Assembly (NCBI GenBank): GCA_964421575.1
Contig: CAYQXI010000036.1
Span: 1 to 15,912 of the forward strand
Reading direction: 5' to 3'
Length of the DNA: 15,912 nucleotides
Source: JAAOZN01 sp964421575
GTDB lineage: Archaea > Thermoproteota > Nitrososphaeria > Nitrososphaerales > JAAOZN01
Shown: in pieces, positions 1 through 5,756 of the stretch
How positions within the stretch are numbered: position 1 is the first letter of the stretch
Layout: each line of letters begins with the position of its first letter
Notes under the pieces: model-generated
The model's database searches: none
What the model saw: only the letters and a program-made list of their open reading frames with translations
What the model was told of the DNA's origin: nothing
Position numbers and translations under genes: made by a program

Positions 1-44
1 CCGACCCCGGAGATAAAACAAGAACCAAAAACATCACCGCCAAA

Positions 45-54
45 CATAAAAAGG
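45..54 (+). promoter_or_regulatory. TATA-like box for the tRNA gene
   Basis: The A-rich element CATAAAAAG is centred about 28-30 bases before the first base of the mature tRNA, the expected archaeal box A spacing. A purine-rich G run follows it. Nothing else in bases 1-78 looks like a gene. The call rests on sequence and spacing only. Confidence 0.45.
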
Positions 55-78
55 ATGGGGGGAAATACCCGGCCCCGA

Positions 79-156
79 GCTCCGGTCGTCTGGCCCGGTC
101 AAGGACCGCGGCCTCCCGAGCCGCAAACGCGGGTTCAAATCCCGCCCGGAGCACCA
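79..156 (+). tRNA. tRNA with CCC anticodon, probably tRNA-Gly(CCC)
   Basis: A complete cloverleaf can be drawn. The 7-bp acceptor stem is GCTCCGG (79-85) with CCGGAGC (146-152). The D stem is GTCT/GGAC (88-91 with 103-106) and the anticodon stem GCGGC/GCCGC (108-112 with 120-124). The 7-nt loop CTCCCGA places anticodon CCC at 115-117. The T arm is GCGGG-TTCAAAT-CCCGC (129-145), the discriminator is A153, and CCA is encoded at 154-156. There is no intron and the variable loop is 4 nt. CCC reads GGG glycine codons. From what I know of the families, the acceptor stem beginning GCTCCGG is more usual in archaeal tRNA-Glu, while archaeal tRNA-Gly usually begins GCG, so the body and anticodon are slightly at odds. 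Gly is the better call because C35 and C36 are the main glycine identity bases. Confidence 0.88.
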
Positions 157-265
157 CCTTATTTAAAACTCGATAGATAAGGAAGGACCTTCTGATGCAG
201 AACTCTGTGCATGTTGTAATCAGATATGCTTTTCTCTAAAGCTTTCTTCCAAGTGGGGGGGGGGA

Positions 266-277
266 AAAATTTAAATC
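266..277 (+). promoter_or_regulatory. Promoter (TATA-like) of the MTHFR-like gene
   Basis: AAAATTTAAATC lies just after a run of ten G (255-264). Its centre near 273 predicts transcription starting near 299, about 10 bases before the ATG at 309, giving an almost leaderless mRNA. There is no Shine-Dalgarno sequence before that ATG, which fits. Bases 157-254 between the tRNA and this promoter hold only weak short inverted repeats and no ORF. Confidence 0.5.
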
Positions 278-308
278 AAATTACAAAACAGGGGTTTGTG
301 GGGTATTG

Positions 309-1034
309 ATGAAAATACTACATGAGTTTGTTCCGACTCGCAAGTTCTTGAAACTCGCTGAGGAAGTTAAAGATTTGGTTGACGGGTGGAACATCACCGA
401 TAGCGCAGCAGGTCTACCAGCACCAAGCGGTACAGCTGTCGGTTGCGTGCTCAAAACTATATATCCAGATAAGATAGTGATACCTATATTCATACTGCAC
501 TACAAAGGTCCAGTCGAAGTGGGGGGTTTGGCCTTAGCGGCAGATGCGGTAGGCCTTGACGGCCTTGTGTTGACTATGGGAGACATCCCTAAGTATGGTG
601 AACCCATCAAGGCTTTGAAAAGTTCTGAAGAAGCTCGAGATTTCCTACGCACAACTGTTCGCGTGAAAAATCTAAAATTGGGATGCTTGCTCACAGCACG
701 CAAATCTGTTGAAGAGACCGTCGCTAGGGTGAGAGATGCATGGGACTTCATCTTCTTCATGAGGCTTGAAGAAAAAACCCTCCCAATGTTAGAAGAGGTG
801 GCTAAAGAGTGCAAACGTCTCAATAAGCCGATCTACACGTACTTCTTGGTAGAGACGCATAGAAACGTTGAGACTATGAAGATGATTGGATGGCCTGCCA
901 CCACAACCATCGATCGTGTCGAAGATTTTGCAGCTAGACTGCAAGGTATTGTAGATGGAATCATAGCTACATGTGCTGGAGATCACGAAGGTGATAAAGA
1001 GCTACTAAAGAGGCTTCAGAAGTTAAGGGGCTAA
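309..1034 (+). CDS. Methylenetetrahydrofolate reductase-like (MetF family) protein
   Basis: This is a 241-residue cytosolic protein resembling the FAD-dependent TIM-barrel methylenetetrahydrofolate reductases, which interconvert methylene- and methyl-tetrahydrofolate or pterin. The N-terminal HEFVPTRKF (residues 5-13) corresponds to the family FEFFPPRT strand with the catalytic Glu (here Glu6). The segment GLDGLVLTMGDIPKYGEP (82-99) matches the family 'GI..ilaLRGDpP' motif, with the flavin-contacting Asp at residue 92. WDFIFFMRLEE corresponds to the later 'aDF.iTQ.ff' strand, but the usual Gln is not obvious. It is about 50 residues shorter than E. coli MetF and clearly divergent, so substrate and direction are uncertain. 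ATG 309 is preferred over the in-frame TTG at 306 because it is a standard start close to the predicted transcription start. It stands alone, apart from other one-carbon genes. A related TIM-barrel enzyme of unknown function is the alternative. Confidence 0.72.
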   Translation: MKILHEFVPTRKFLKLAEEVKDLVDGWNITDSAAGLPAPSGTAVGCVLKTIYPDKIVIPIFILHYKGPVEVGGLALAADAVGLDGLVLTMGDIPKYGEPIKALKSSEEARDFLRTTVRVKNLKLGCLLTARKSVEETVARVRDAWDFIFFMRLEEKTLPMLEEVAKECKRLNKPIYTYFLVETHRNVETMKMIGWPATTTIDRVEDFAARLQGIVDGIIATCAGDHEGDKELLKRLQKLRG

Positions 1035-1044
1035 AATTATAAGA
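1033..1044 (+). promoter_or_regulatory. Possible promoter of the SdpI-like gene
   Basis: AAAATTATAAGA immediately follows the stop codon of the MTHFR-like gene. Its centre near 1039 predicts a transcript start near 1065, a few bases before the TTG start at 1072. The gene could equally be read through from upstream, so this is a tentative call. Confidence 0.35.
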
Positions 1045-1071
1045 TACGTGGCAACAATTTAGTAAGGGTGG

Positions 1072-1719
1072 TTGAAAGGCCTTACGGCTTTAACTGCGGG
1101 TATAATTGCGGCGTCTTTCCTACTTTCTATTCTAGCTTACCCCTGCTTGCCTGAGAAGGTGGCTTCACATTGGAATGCGAAGGGTGAGGTTGACGGCTAC
1201 TTACCTAAGTTTTGGGGCGCTTTTCTTATACCTCTCCTTACCGTTGGGCTCTATCTTCTCTTCCTAGCCATACCGAAAATCGACCCTCTAAAGGAGAATA
1301 TTATGCAGTTCATAAGATACTATTACGGGTTTGTTGTGTTGATGTTGCTCTTTCTGCTTATCGTTCATATTCAAATCATATTTTGGAGCTTAGGGTTTGC
1401 TATCAGCCCCAACACCATCCTCCCATTAAGCGTCGGTGTGCTGTTCATCTATATCGGTGTGCTGATCGGTAAGGCGAAGAGGAATTGGTTCATCGGCATC
1501 CGAACACCTTGGACTTTAAGTAGCGATGTGGTCTGGGATAAAACTCACAAAATCGGTGGGCGGCTATTCATCTTGTCTGGTGTGATCTCTATCATAGGCA
1601 CCCTCTTACCAGAATATGCGTTTTTATTCATTCTCCTACCAGTTTTAGGAGTAGCCCTCTACACAATAGTCTACTCTTACTTTGCCTATCAGAGGGAAAT
1701 TAAAACAGCGGCTAATTAG
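1072..1719 (+). CDS. SdpI/DUF1648-family integral membrane protein
   Basis: This 215-residue protein has about six hydrophobic segments (near residues 5-23, 49-67, 85-107, 114-132, 163-180 and 182-204). Between the first two lies LPEKVASHWNAKGEVDGY, the DUF1648 signature (P..v..Hwn..G..dg). Around residues 140-165, NWFIGIRTPWTLSSDVVWDKTH followed by GG matches the SdpI signature (N..iGiRtpwtl....vW..th...G). Together these give the SdpI architecture. In Bacillus, SdpI is the immunity and signalling protein against the SdpC toxin; many archaeal and bacterial homologues have no known role, and no SdpC-like partner is visible here. The start is TTG at 1072 with only a weak GGGTGG upstream; no in-frame ATG precedes it. 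It converges on the GNAT gene with 6 bases between the stops. The family call is firm, the function unknown. Confidence 0.85.
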   Translation: MKGLTALTAGIIAASFLLSILAYPCLPEKVASHWNAKGEVDGYLPKFWGAFLIPLLTVGLYLLFLAIPKIDPLKENIMQFIRYYYGFVVLMLLFLLIVHIQIIFWSLGFAISPNTILPLSVGVLFIYIGVLIGKAKRNWFIGIRTPWTLSSDVVWDKTHKIGGRLFILSGVISIIGTLLPEYAFLFILLPVLGVALYTIVYSYFAYQREIKTAAN

Positions 1720-1725
1720 TATACC

Positions 1726-2295
1726 TTATTCCGAGTGTTTACCACTAGGGAGATCAAGAACCATCCTAACGACACCCAATTCAGACACGCCATACTTGAA
1801 GCCTAGCTTCTCCCCAACGTGTATCATGATTCTGTTCTCGGGTAGGCAGTAGATCTTGAGCCTCTTTAACCCCCTCTTTATGCCTTCACGTATCAGTTCA
1901 CTGACTAACGCTGTTCCTAACCCCTTGTTCTGCCAGTTGTCGTGGACTACAATGCCTATCTCACCTATATCCCCCTCTATGTATATACGTGCGTCTGCGA
2001 TTATCGCTGAGTCGCCTCCTCTATTAACTACGCCTACCAAAGCTATCTCATCTTTCTTACTGATTGCCGCCATCTTCTCCGCTTCCTCAAGCGTCAACTT
2101 ATCTCTGAATACGAAGAAGCGGTTATAGATCGTATCCTGAGAAAGTGAATTATACATCTCAAGCAGCCTAAGAGAATCATCAACATCAATATACCTAATC
2201 TTCACAAGAGAACCATCTTTGAGCCTAACCTCCTTAATAAATACCTCACCCGTAGACTCTGAACAGCTCAAGATATATAGAACTTTACTACACAC
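1726..2295 (-). CDS. GNAT-family N-acetyltransferase (Pat-like domain)
   Basis: This is a 189-residue predicted cytosolic acetyl-CoA-dependent acetyltransferase. Motif A is VVHDNWQNKGLGTAL (about residues 116-130), the Q..G.G acetyl-CoA pyrophosphate loop. It is followed by motif B, PENRIMIHVGEKLGF (152-166). The region DGSLVKIRYIDVDD...LSQDTIYNRFF (27-61) resembles the acetyltransferase domain of Pat/PatZ-type protein lysine acetyltransferases ('ls..t.y.RFf'), although the large CoA-ligase-like part of PatZ is absent. The substrate is unknown. The start is uncertain: the longest reading begins at GTG 2295, but a good TATA-like element lies inside it at 2271-2279, and a GGTGAGG near 2244-2250 precedes an in-frame ATT near 2238, so the first 20 or so residues may not be translated. 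The conserved domain begins near residue 22 either way. Confidence 0.85.
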   Translation of the reverse strand: MCSKVLYILSCSESTGEVFIKEVRLKDGSLVKIRYIDVDDSLRLLEMYNSLSQDTIYNRFFVFRDKLTLEEAEKMAAISKKDEIALVGVVNRGGDSAIIADARIYIEGDIGEIGIVVHDNWQNKGLGTALVSELIREGIKRGLKRLKIYCLPENRIMIHVGEKLGFKYGVSELGVVRMVLDLPSGKHSE

Positions 2296-2381
2296 AAGTC
2301 ATAGAAAAAGGTAGCGATCAAACACTTTGTCATCTAACTTTCTATACTCCTTCATAAAAAATAACATTACGCATTGTAGAA

Positions 2382-2399
2382 TTGTTGAATATTCCACAA
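2382..2399. promoter_or_regulatory. 18-bp near-palindrome, candidate operator
   Basis: TTGTTGAATATTCCACAA reads as TTGT-n-GAATATTC-n-ACAA, symmetric except at one mirrored pair (T against C). It lies about 100 bases upstream of the oxidase operon TATA-like box and on the upstream side of the GNAT gene. Dyads of this size are typical of dimeric winged-helix regulator sites, but no second copy was noticed, so the role is inferred. Confidence 0.3.
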
Positions 2400-2485
2400 C
2401 TCACCTTATGAAACCTCCTATACAAGAAGAAAACCAACCACTTCCATAACACAACACCTCTTATAACAGCAATAAACAAGCCAAA

Positions 2486-2496
2486 AACTTTTTAAC
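2486..2496 (+). promoter_or_regulatory. TATA-like box of the oxidase operon
   Basis: AACTTTTTAAC has the form of an archaeal box A. Its centre predicts transcription starting near 2517, leaving a leader of about 130 nt before the first oxidase. The leader is long compared with most promoters in this window, whose predicted starts lie at or within about 25 bases of the start codon. Confidence 0.4.
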
Positions 2497-2520
2497 ATGA
2501 ATAATAGAAGGAGTTTAAAG

Positions 2521-2559
2521 GTGAAAGTGGTTGTATACGGGTTTAAGCGGCTTGGCTGA
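2521..2559 (+). other. Tiny leader ORF (12 codons), doubtful
   Basis: A GTG-started ORF encoding MKVVVYGFKRLG ends at TGA 2557-2559. AGAAGGAG lies just upstream, and the GTG is also close to the transcript start predicted from the TATA-like box. The peptide resembles the beginning of a nucleotide-binding protein (K-V-x-V-x-G-F-x-R-x-G), so it may be a remnant or a coincidence. A leader-peptide role is only a possibility. Confidence 0.2.
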
Positions 2560-2563
2560 CGCT

Positions 2564-2626
2564 ATGGGTAAAACAGCTGTATTCTTCTTAAAAACTTGGA
2601 GAACGAGAGGTAAAGAAAGGTGCTAG
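2564..2626 (+). other. Tiny leader ORF (20 codons), doubtful
   Basis: An ATG-started ORF encodes MGKTAVFFLKTWRTRGKERC and stops just before the hairpin and ribosome site of the first oxidase. In the same frame it can be extended back to TTG 2531 for 31 codons. It has no good Shine-Dalgarno sequence. It is basic and has no recognisable family. It is listed because it fills the leader of the operon, not because coding is demonstrated. Confidence 0.15.
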
Positions 2627-2640
2627 AAATCTAGTGGAGG
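2621..2640 (+). promoter_or_regulatory. RBS of first oxidase with adjacent hairpin
   Basis: GGAGG at 2636-2640 stands 9 bases before TTG 2650 and decides that start. Directly before it, CTAG (2623-2626), AAAT and CTAG (2631-2634) can form a small stem, extended by two wobble pairs (2622 with 2635, 2621 with 2636) into the first G of the ribosome site. The stem is short and its effect on translation is speculative. Confidence 0.45.
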
Positions 2641-2649
2641 TTAGAGGAA

Positions 2650-4236
2650 TTGGCCTTACCAAAAGCTGTTTATAAGATGATTGAGGATGTAGTTGGAGAG
2701 GAATGGATAAGTGACGACCCTGCCATTTTGGTCGCATATAAAAGGTGGATGGAGGGCGCAGGCGAACTTCCTGCTGCGGTTGTCATGCCCGAAAGCACAG
2801 AAGAAGTGGCATCCATAGTAAAGATATGCAATAGGCATAAGATAAGATACACTTGCTTTGTTACAATGGAAACAAGGTGTCCTGAACCGGGGATGCTTCT
2901 CTTCGACTTAAAAAGGATGAATAAGATAATTGAGATAAATGAGAAGGATATGTACGCTGTAGTTGAACCAGGTGTCACACGAACTGCGCTTGCAATCGAA
3001 TGCTTTAAGAGAGGGTTACAGTATCCAGTAGCGAGTGTTGTAGGCTCAGCATTAGTGGGGGCTATAGCGAAGGGTATTGAGGGGCATGGCTACATGGCAA
3101 ATCGCTTTTCAGACGGCCGTCGACACGGCTTAGCTGCTGAGTGGGTCTTACCAACAGGCGATATTGTAAGAATAGGGTCTCTTGGGGCTGGCGCAGGCTG
3201 GTTCTGCCCAACAGGTCCTGGTCCGGGATTAGACGGCTTAATTTCGCGTGCAGGTATAGGAATAGTTACTAAAATTGCGATTAAATTATATCCTTGGTGG
3301 GGACCTAGGGAACTAACAGTAGAAACCCTAACAAACCCCAAAACTGGCGCAATAGCATATAGAACAAAACTTCCAGAAGACAAGTTTAAGCTTCTACTTT
3401 TCCAGATGCCGAGTGTAGACGAGCTAGGTTGGGAAGAGAGTCTAAAGAAACTCGGTGAAGCGCTCTATGAAATAAGTAAAGCTGAGGTCGGCACAGCTGT
3501 ATTTAAGCTCTTCAATTTTCCTATAATTATCGAGGGGTGCAGTACGATGGAGGAGTTTTGGGAGAAGTATGTGACTGGTTTCTTCCAAAAAGAAACATCA
3601 CGCATAATAACGGTTTTTATCGAAGCTTGCAATAAAGAAGATTTAGAGTACCAAGAAGGAGTTGTTAGAGAGATTATAGCAGAACACGGGGGTAAAGAGG
3701 CGCCAAGAGAATTTTATGATGAGGGATGGTTAATCGGCAAATGTCTCCAACTCGACCTAGCTACAACAAGCATACTGCTGGGCATATCAAGTTGCCGTGT
3801 CCAAAAAGCGTCAGGCTTTGGGACAAGCGCTTGCGGGGTTGACTCAATTGACACTGTTGTTAAGTGGGGAATGGGCGTTCCAGAAGTAAGAAAAGAATTT
3901 GTGGAAAAGGGCTTAATTTTGGACGCTTTTGACAGCTATTGGATCGTCCCCACAGAATATGGGCATATGGCTGTTACCGAGAACTTAATAATAGGGGATC
4001 TAACGGTTCCTGAATCCAGAGCGGCTGTCCTCGCTTATATGGATAAAATGAATGAAAGAAATTTGAGGGAAAGATTCCCAGATATAATGTTCCGCTTCCA
4101 CTTTTATGGTGACGAACACGTCAAAAGAATCGGACCACTTTATAGCAACTTTCATATATGGCAAATGAAAGTAAAGAAAGCATTAGACCCCAACCTCGTA
4201 GCCAATCCAAAAAGGTATATCATACCAGAAGAATGA
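2650..4236 (+). CDS. FAD-linked oxidase/dehydrogenase subunit (VAO/PCMH-GlcD superfamily), first paralogue
   Basis: This 528-residue predicted cytosolic protein has the fold of FAD-binding type 4 oxidases. MPESTEEVASIVKICNRHKI (46-65) is the usual start of the FAD domain, followed by DLKRMNKIIEINEKDMYAVV and EPGVT (86-110). The stretch GHGYMANRFSDGRRHG with WVLPTGDIVRIG (145-176), then GPGPGLDGLISRAGIGIVTK (189-208), resembles vanillyl-alcohol oxidase and p-cresol methylhydroxylase more than lactate or glycolate dehydrogenases. The C-terminus KVKKALDPNLVANPKRY is the standard family ending. The loop that normally carries the glycine-rich pyrophosphate-binding motif (about 66-81) reads CFVTMETRCPEPG and has no glycines until its end, so flavin binding may be weak or unusual. 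The start is TTG 2650 with GGAGG 9 bases upstream. It heads an operon with a second oxidase and an HdrD-like protein, so it is probably a dehydrogenase subunit. The substrate is unknown; an alkylphenol or 2-hydroxy acid are possibilities by family only. Confidence 0.85.
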   Translation: MALPKAVYKMIEDVVGEEWISDDPAILVAYKRWMEGAGELPAAVVMPESTEEVASIVKICNRHKIRYTCFVTMETRCPEPGMLLFDLKRMNKIIEINEKDMYAVVEPGVTRTALAIECFKRGLQYPVASVVGSALVGAIAKGIEGHGYMANRFSDGRRHGLAAEWVLPTGDIVRIGSLGAGAGWFCPTGPGPGLDGLISRAGIGIVTKIAIKLYPWWGPRELTVETLTNPKTGAIAYRTKLPEDKFKLLLFQMPSVDELGWEESLKKLGEALYEISKAEVGTAVFKLFNFPIIIEGCSTMEEFWEKYVTGFFQKETSRIITVFIEACNKEDLEYQEGVVREIIAEHGGKEAPREFYDEGWLIGKCLQLDLATTSILLGISSCRVQKASGFGTSACGVDSIDTVVKWGMGVPEVRKEFVEKGLILDAFDSYWIVPTEYGHMAVTENLIIGDLTVPESRAAVLAYMDKMNERNLRERFPDIMFRFHFYGDEHVKRIGPLYSNFHIWQMKVKKALDPNLVANPKRYIIPEE

Positions 4237-4240
4237 GGTG
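4235..4240 (+). promoter_or_regulatory. Shine-Dalgarno deciding start of second oxidase
   Basis: GAGGTG overlaps the stop codon of the first oxidase and is 6 bases before TTG 4247. It contains the alternative GTG start at 4238, which itself has no comparable site upstream; ATG 4256 would be 15 bases away. This favours TTG 4247. Confidence 0.5.
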
Positions 4241-4246
4241 TATGGT

Positions 4247-5743
4247 TTGACCGCTATGCTCGAACTCGAGGTTTTGATCAAAAAACTGGCTGAAGTCGTT
4301 GGTCCGGAAGATGTGGTAACCAATCCTGAAATTCTTGAAGAATCTTCAAAGGATCATAGTTTTGTGAAGCCCATAAAGCCTTTTTGTGTCGTTTTTCCTC
4401 AAAATAAAGAAGAGGTTAAGCAAATAATTCGACTCGCTAACGAATACAAAGTCCCACTTACACCCATTAGTTCTGGACCGCCACACTTTAGAGGGGATAC
4501 CATTCCAAGAGAAGGTGGAATAATCATAAACCTTAGTAAGATGAAGCGAATTCTAAGAATAGACACACGGAACAGGACGGTAATGGTCGAACCAGGTGTG
4601 ACCTTTGGTGAGCTTGTTCCACATCTTGAGAAAAGTGGCTTAAGGCTAAACATGCCATTTCTACCTCGTGCCTCAAAGTCTGTGGTAACGAGTTATTTAG
4701 AAAGAGAGCCGCCTATTATACCTAAGTACCAGTTTGATTATGTAGATCCTCTTCTTACTATGGAGGTCGTATTTGGAACTGGTGACGAGTTTAGGACCGG
4801 AACAGCTTCTGGCCCCGGCTCAATAGAAGAGATGCAATGTGACATGGTTAATCCGTTTGGTCCAGGAGACATCAAATACTTTAAACTTCTAAGTGGCGCA
4901 CAAGGAACGTTAGGAATAGTCACGTGGGCTATGGTGAAGGCTGAAGTAAAGCCAAGAATTAGAAAGATCTATTTTGTACCCTTTGAGAACATCGAAAAAA
5001 TGATAGAAACCAAGAATAGGCTTTTAAGATACGGTGTTATGGGCAGCGTGGCTGACGAAATACTCGCTTTGAATAATTTCAACTTGGCAGTAATTCTTGC
5101 AGAAAAATGGCCTGAAGAATTCGAGACGTTAAGAAAGAGCCTTCCACCTTGGATGCTCATATTTTGCATTGCAGGTTATCGGCGAGCAGAAGAAAGAGTC
5201 AAAGTTCAAGAGAATTGCTTGATGGAGATAGCGCAAGAACTAGCCTTAGAACCGACACAATCCATGCCAGGCGCTCCCGGAAAGGAGAAGATGATGCTTG
5301 AACTTCTATCTAAGCCGTGGGGTAAAGAACCTTACTGGAAACTTAGGTATAAAGGTTCTTGCTGTGAAATATTCTTTTTGGCACCGCCAAGTAAAGTAGC
5401 TTGCCTCATTTCGCCGATATATGAAGTCGCAGTAAAATATGGATACCCAACAAGCGATATCGGCTGCTACATTCAAAGTATTGTACAAGGCCACGCCTAT
5501 CACGTGGAATTCGATCTTCCTTATAATCCGTCAGATCCGAAGGAAGTTGAAATCACTCGGAAAGTCTTTATGGATGCCAGTGACCTTCTTATGAGAATGG
5601 GAGGATTCTTTAGCAGACCCTATGGGCCTTGGGCACAAATGGTGTATAGCAGATATGGTGAGGGGGTAATACTTTTGAAAAAAGTGAAGGACATCTTCGA
5701 CCCTAATCATATACTTAATCCTGGTGCATTATTCGTTTTCTAG
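4247..5743 (+). CDS. FAD-linked oxidase/dehydrogenase subunit (VAO/PCMH-GlcD superfamily), second paralogue
   Basis: From TTG 4247 this is 498 residues. FAD domain landmarks are FPQNKEEVKQIIRLANEYKV (about 50-69), NLSKMKRILRIDTRNRTVMV then EPGVTFGEL (95-123), MEVVFGTGDEFRTG (172-185), and GPGDIKYFKLLSGAQGTLGI (205-224). The ending is VKDIFDPNHILNPGALF. It is homologous to the preceding gene but clearly diverged, so the pair is not a recent duplication. The pyrophosphate-loop region reads PISSGPPHFRGDTIPREGG: it keeps the surrounding frame (P-x-x-P-R-E-G-G) but not the usual G-G-G-T/S core, and the second glycine motif near 140-150 is replaced by RASKSVVTSYLERE. It probably pairs with the first oxidase in a heteromeric enzyme whose electrons leave through the iron-sulfur protein downstream. 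GTG 4238 (501 residues) and ATG 4256 are alternative starts. Whether either or both subunits hold FAD cannot be told from sequence alone. Confidence 0.85.
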   Translation: MTAMLELEVLIKKLAEVVGPEDVVTNPEILEESSKDHSFVKPIKPFCVVFPQNKEEVKQIIRLANEYKVPLTPISSGPPHFRGDTIPREGGIIINLSKMKRILRIDTRNRTVMVEPGVTFGELVPHLEKSGLRLNMPFLPRASKSVVTSYLEREPPIIPKYQFDYVDPLLTMEVVFGTGDEFRTGTASGPGSIEEMQCDMVNPFGPGDIKYFKLLSGAQGTLGIVTWAMVKAEVKPRIRKIYFVPFENIEKMIETKNRLLRYGVMGSVADEILALNNFNLAVILAEKWPEEFETLRKSLPPWMLIFCIAGYRRAEERVKVQENCLMEIAQELALEPTQSMPGAPGKEKMMLELLSKPWGKEPYWKLRYKGSCCEIFFLAPPSKVACLISPIYEVAVKYGYPTSDIGCYIQSIVQGHAYHVEFDLPYNPSDPKEVEITRKVFMDASDLLMRMGGFFSRPYGPWAQMVYSRYGEGVILLKKVKDIFDPNHILNPGALFVF

Positions 5744-5750
5744 GAGGTGG
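5743..5750 (+). promoter_or_regulatory. Strong Shine-Dalgarno deciding start of iron-sulfur subunit
   Basis: GGAGGTGG begins at the last base of the upstream stop codon and stands 6 bases before GTG 5757. An earlier in-frame GTG at 5724, inside the preceding gene, lacks such a site, so 5757 is the better start. Confidence 0.7.
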
Positions 5751-5756
5751 GAAAAA

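Larger units (their letters stand above)
2296..2649. other. Intergenic control region between GNAT gene and oxidase operon
   Basis: These 354 bases are AT-rich and hold no convincing gene. The left half contains an 18-bp near-palindrome at 2382-2399. A TATA-like box sits near 2488-2495, and the last 130 bases form the probable leader of the oxidase operon, with two or three tiny ORFs, a possible hairpin and the GGAGG ribosome site of the first oxidase. These are listed separately. I saw no C/D-box sRNA pattern, tRNA or transposon end. Confidence 0.6.

Noticed and set aside
157..305. Possible small RNA between the tRNA and the MTHFR-like gene
   Set aside because: Only short weak inverted repeats (for example GAAG-GAC-CTTC) are present and no C/D or H/ACA box set was found.
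500..823. A 107-codon minus-strand open frame
   Set aside because: It is entirely antisense to the MTHFR-like gene, whose motifs are clear, and has no family resemblance.
1072..1719. SdpI-like protein as immunity half of an Sdp-type toxin system
   Set aside because: No SdpC-like secreted toxin, SdpA/B maturation gene or SdpR regulator is present nearby, and many SdpI homologues have no toxin partner.
5724..5756. Upstream GTG extension of the HdrD-like protein
   Set aside because: It overlaps the end of the second oxidase and has no ribosome site, while GTG 5757 has a strong GGAGGTGG 6 bases upstream.
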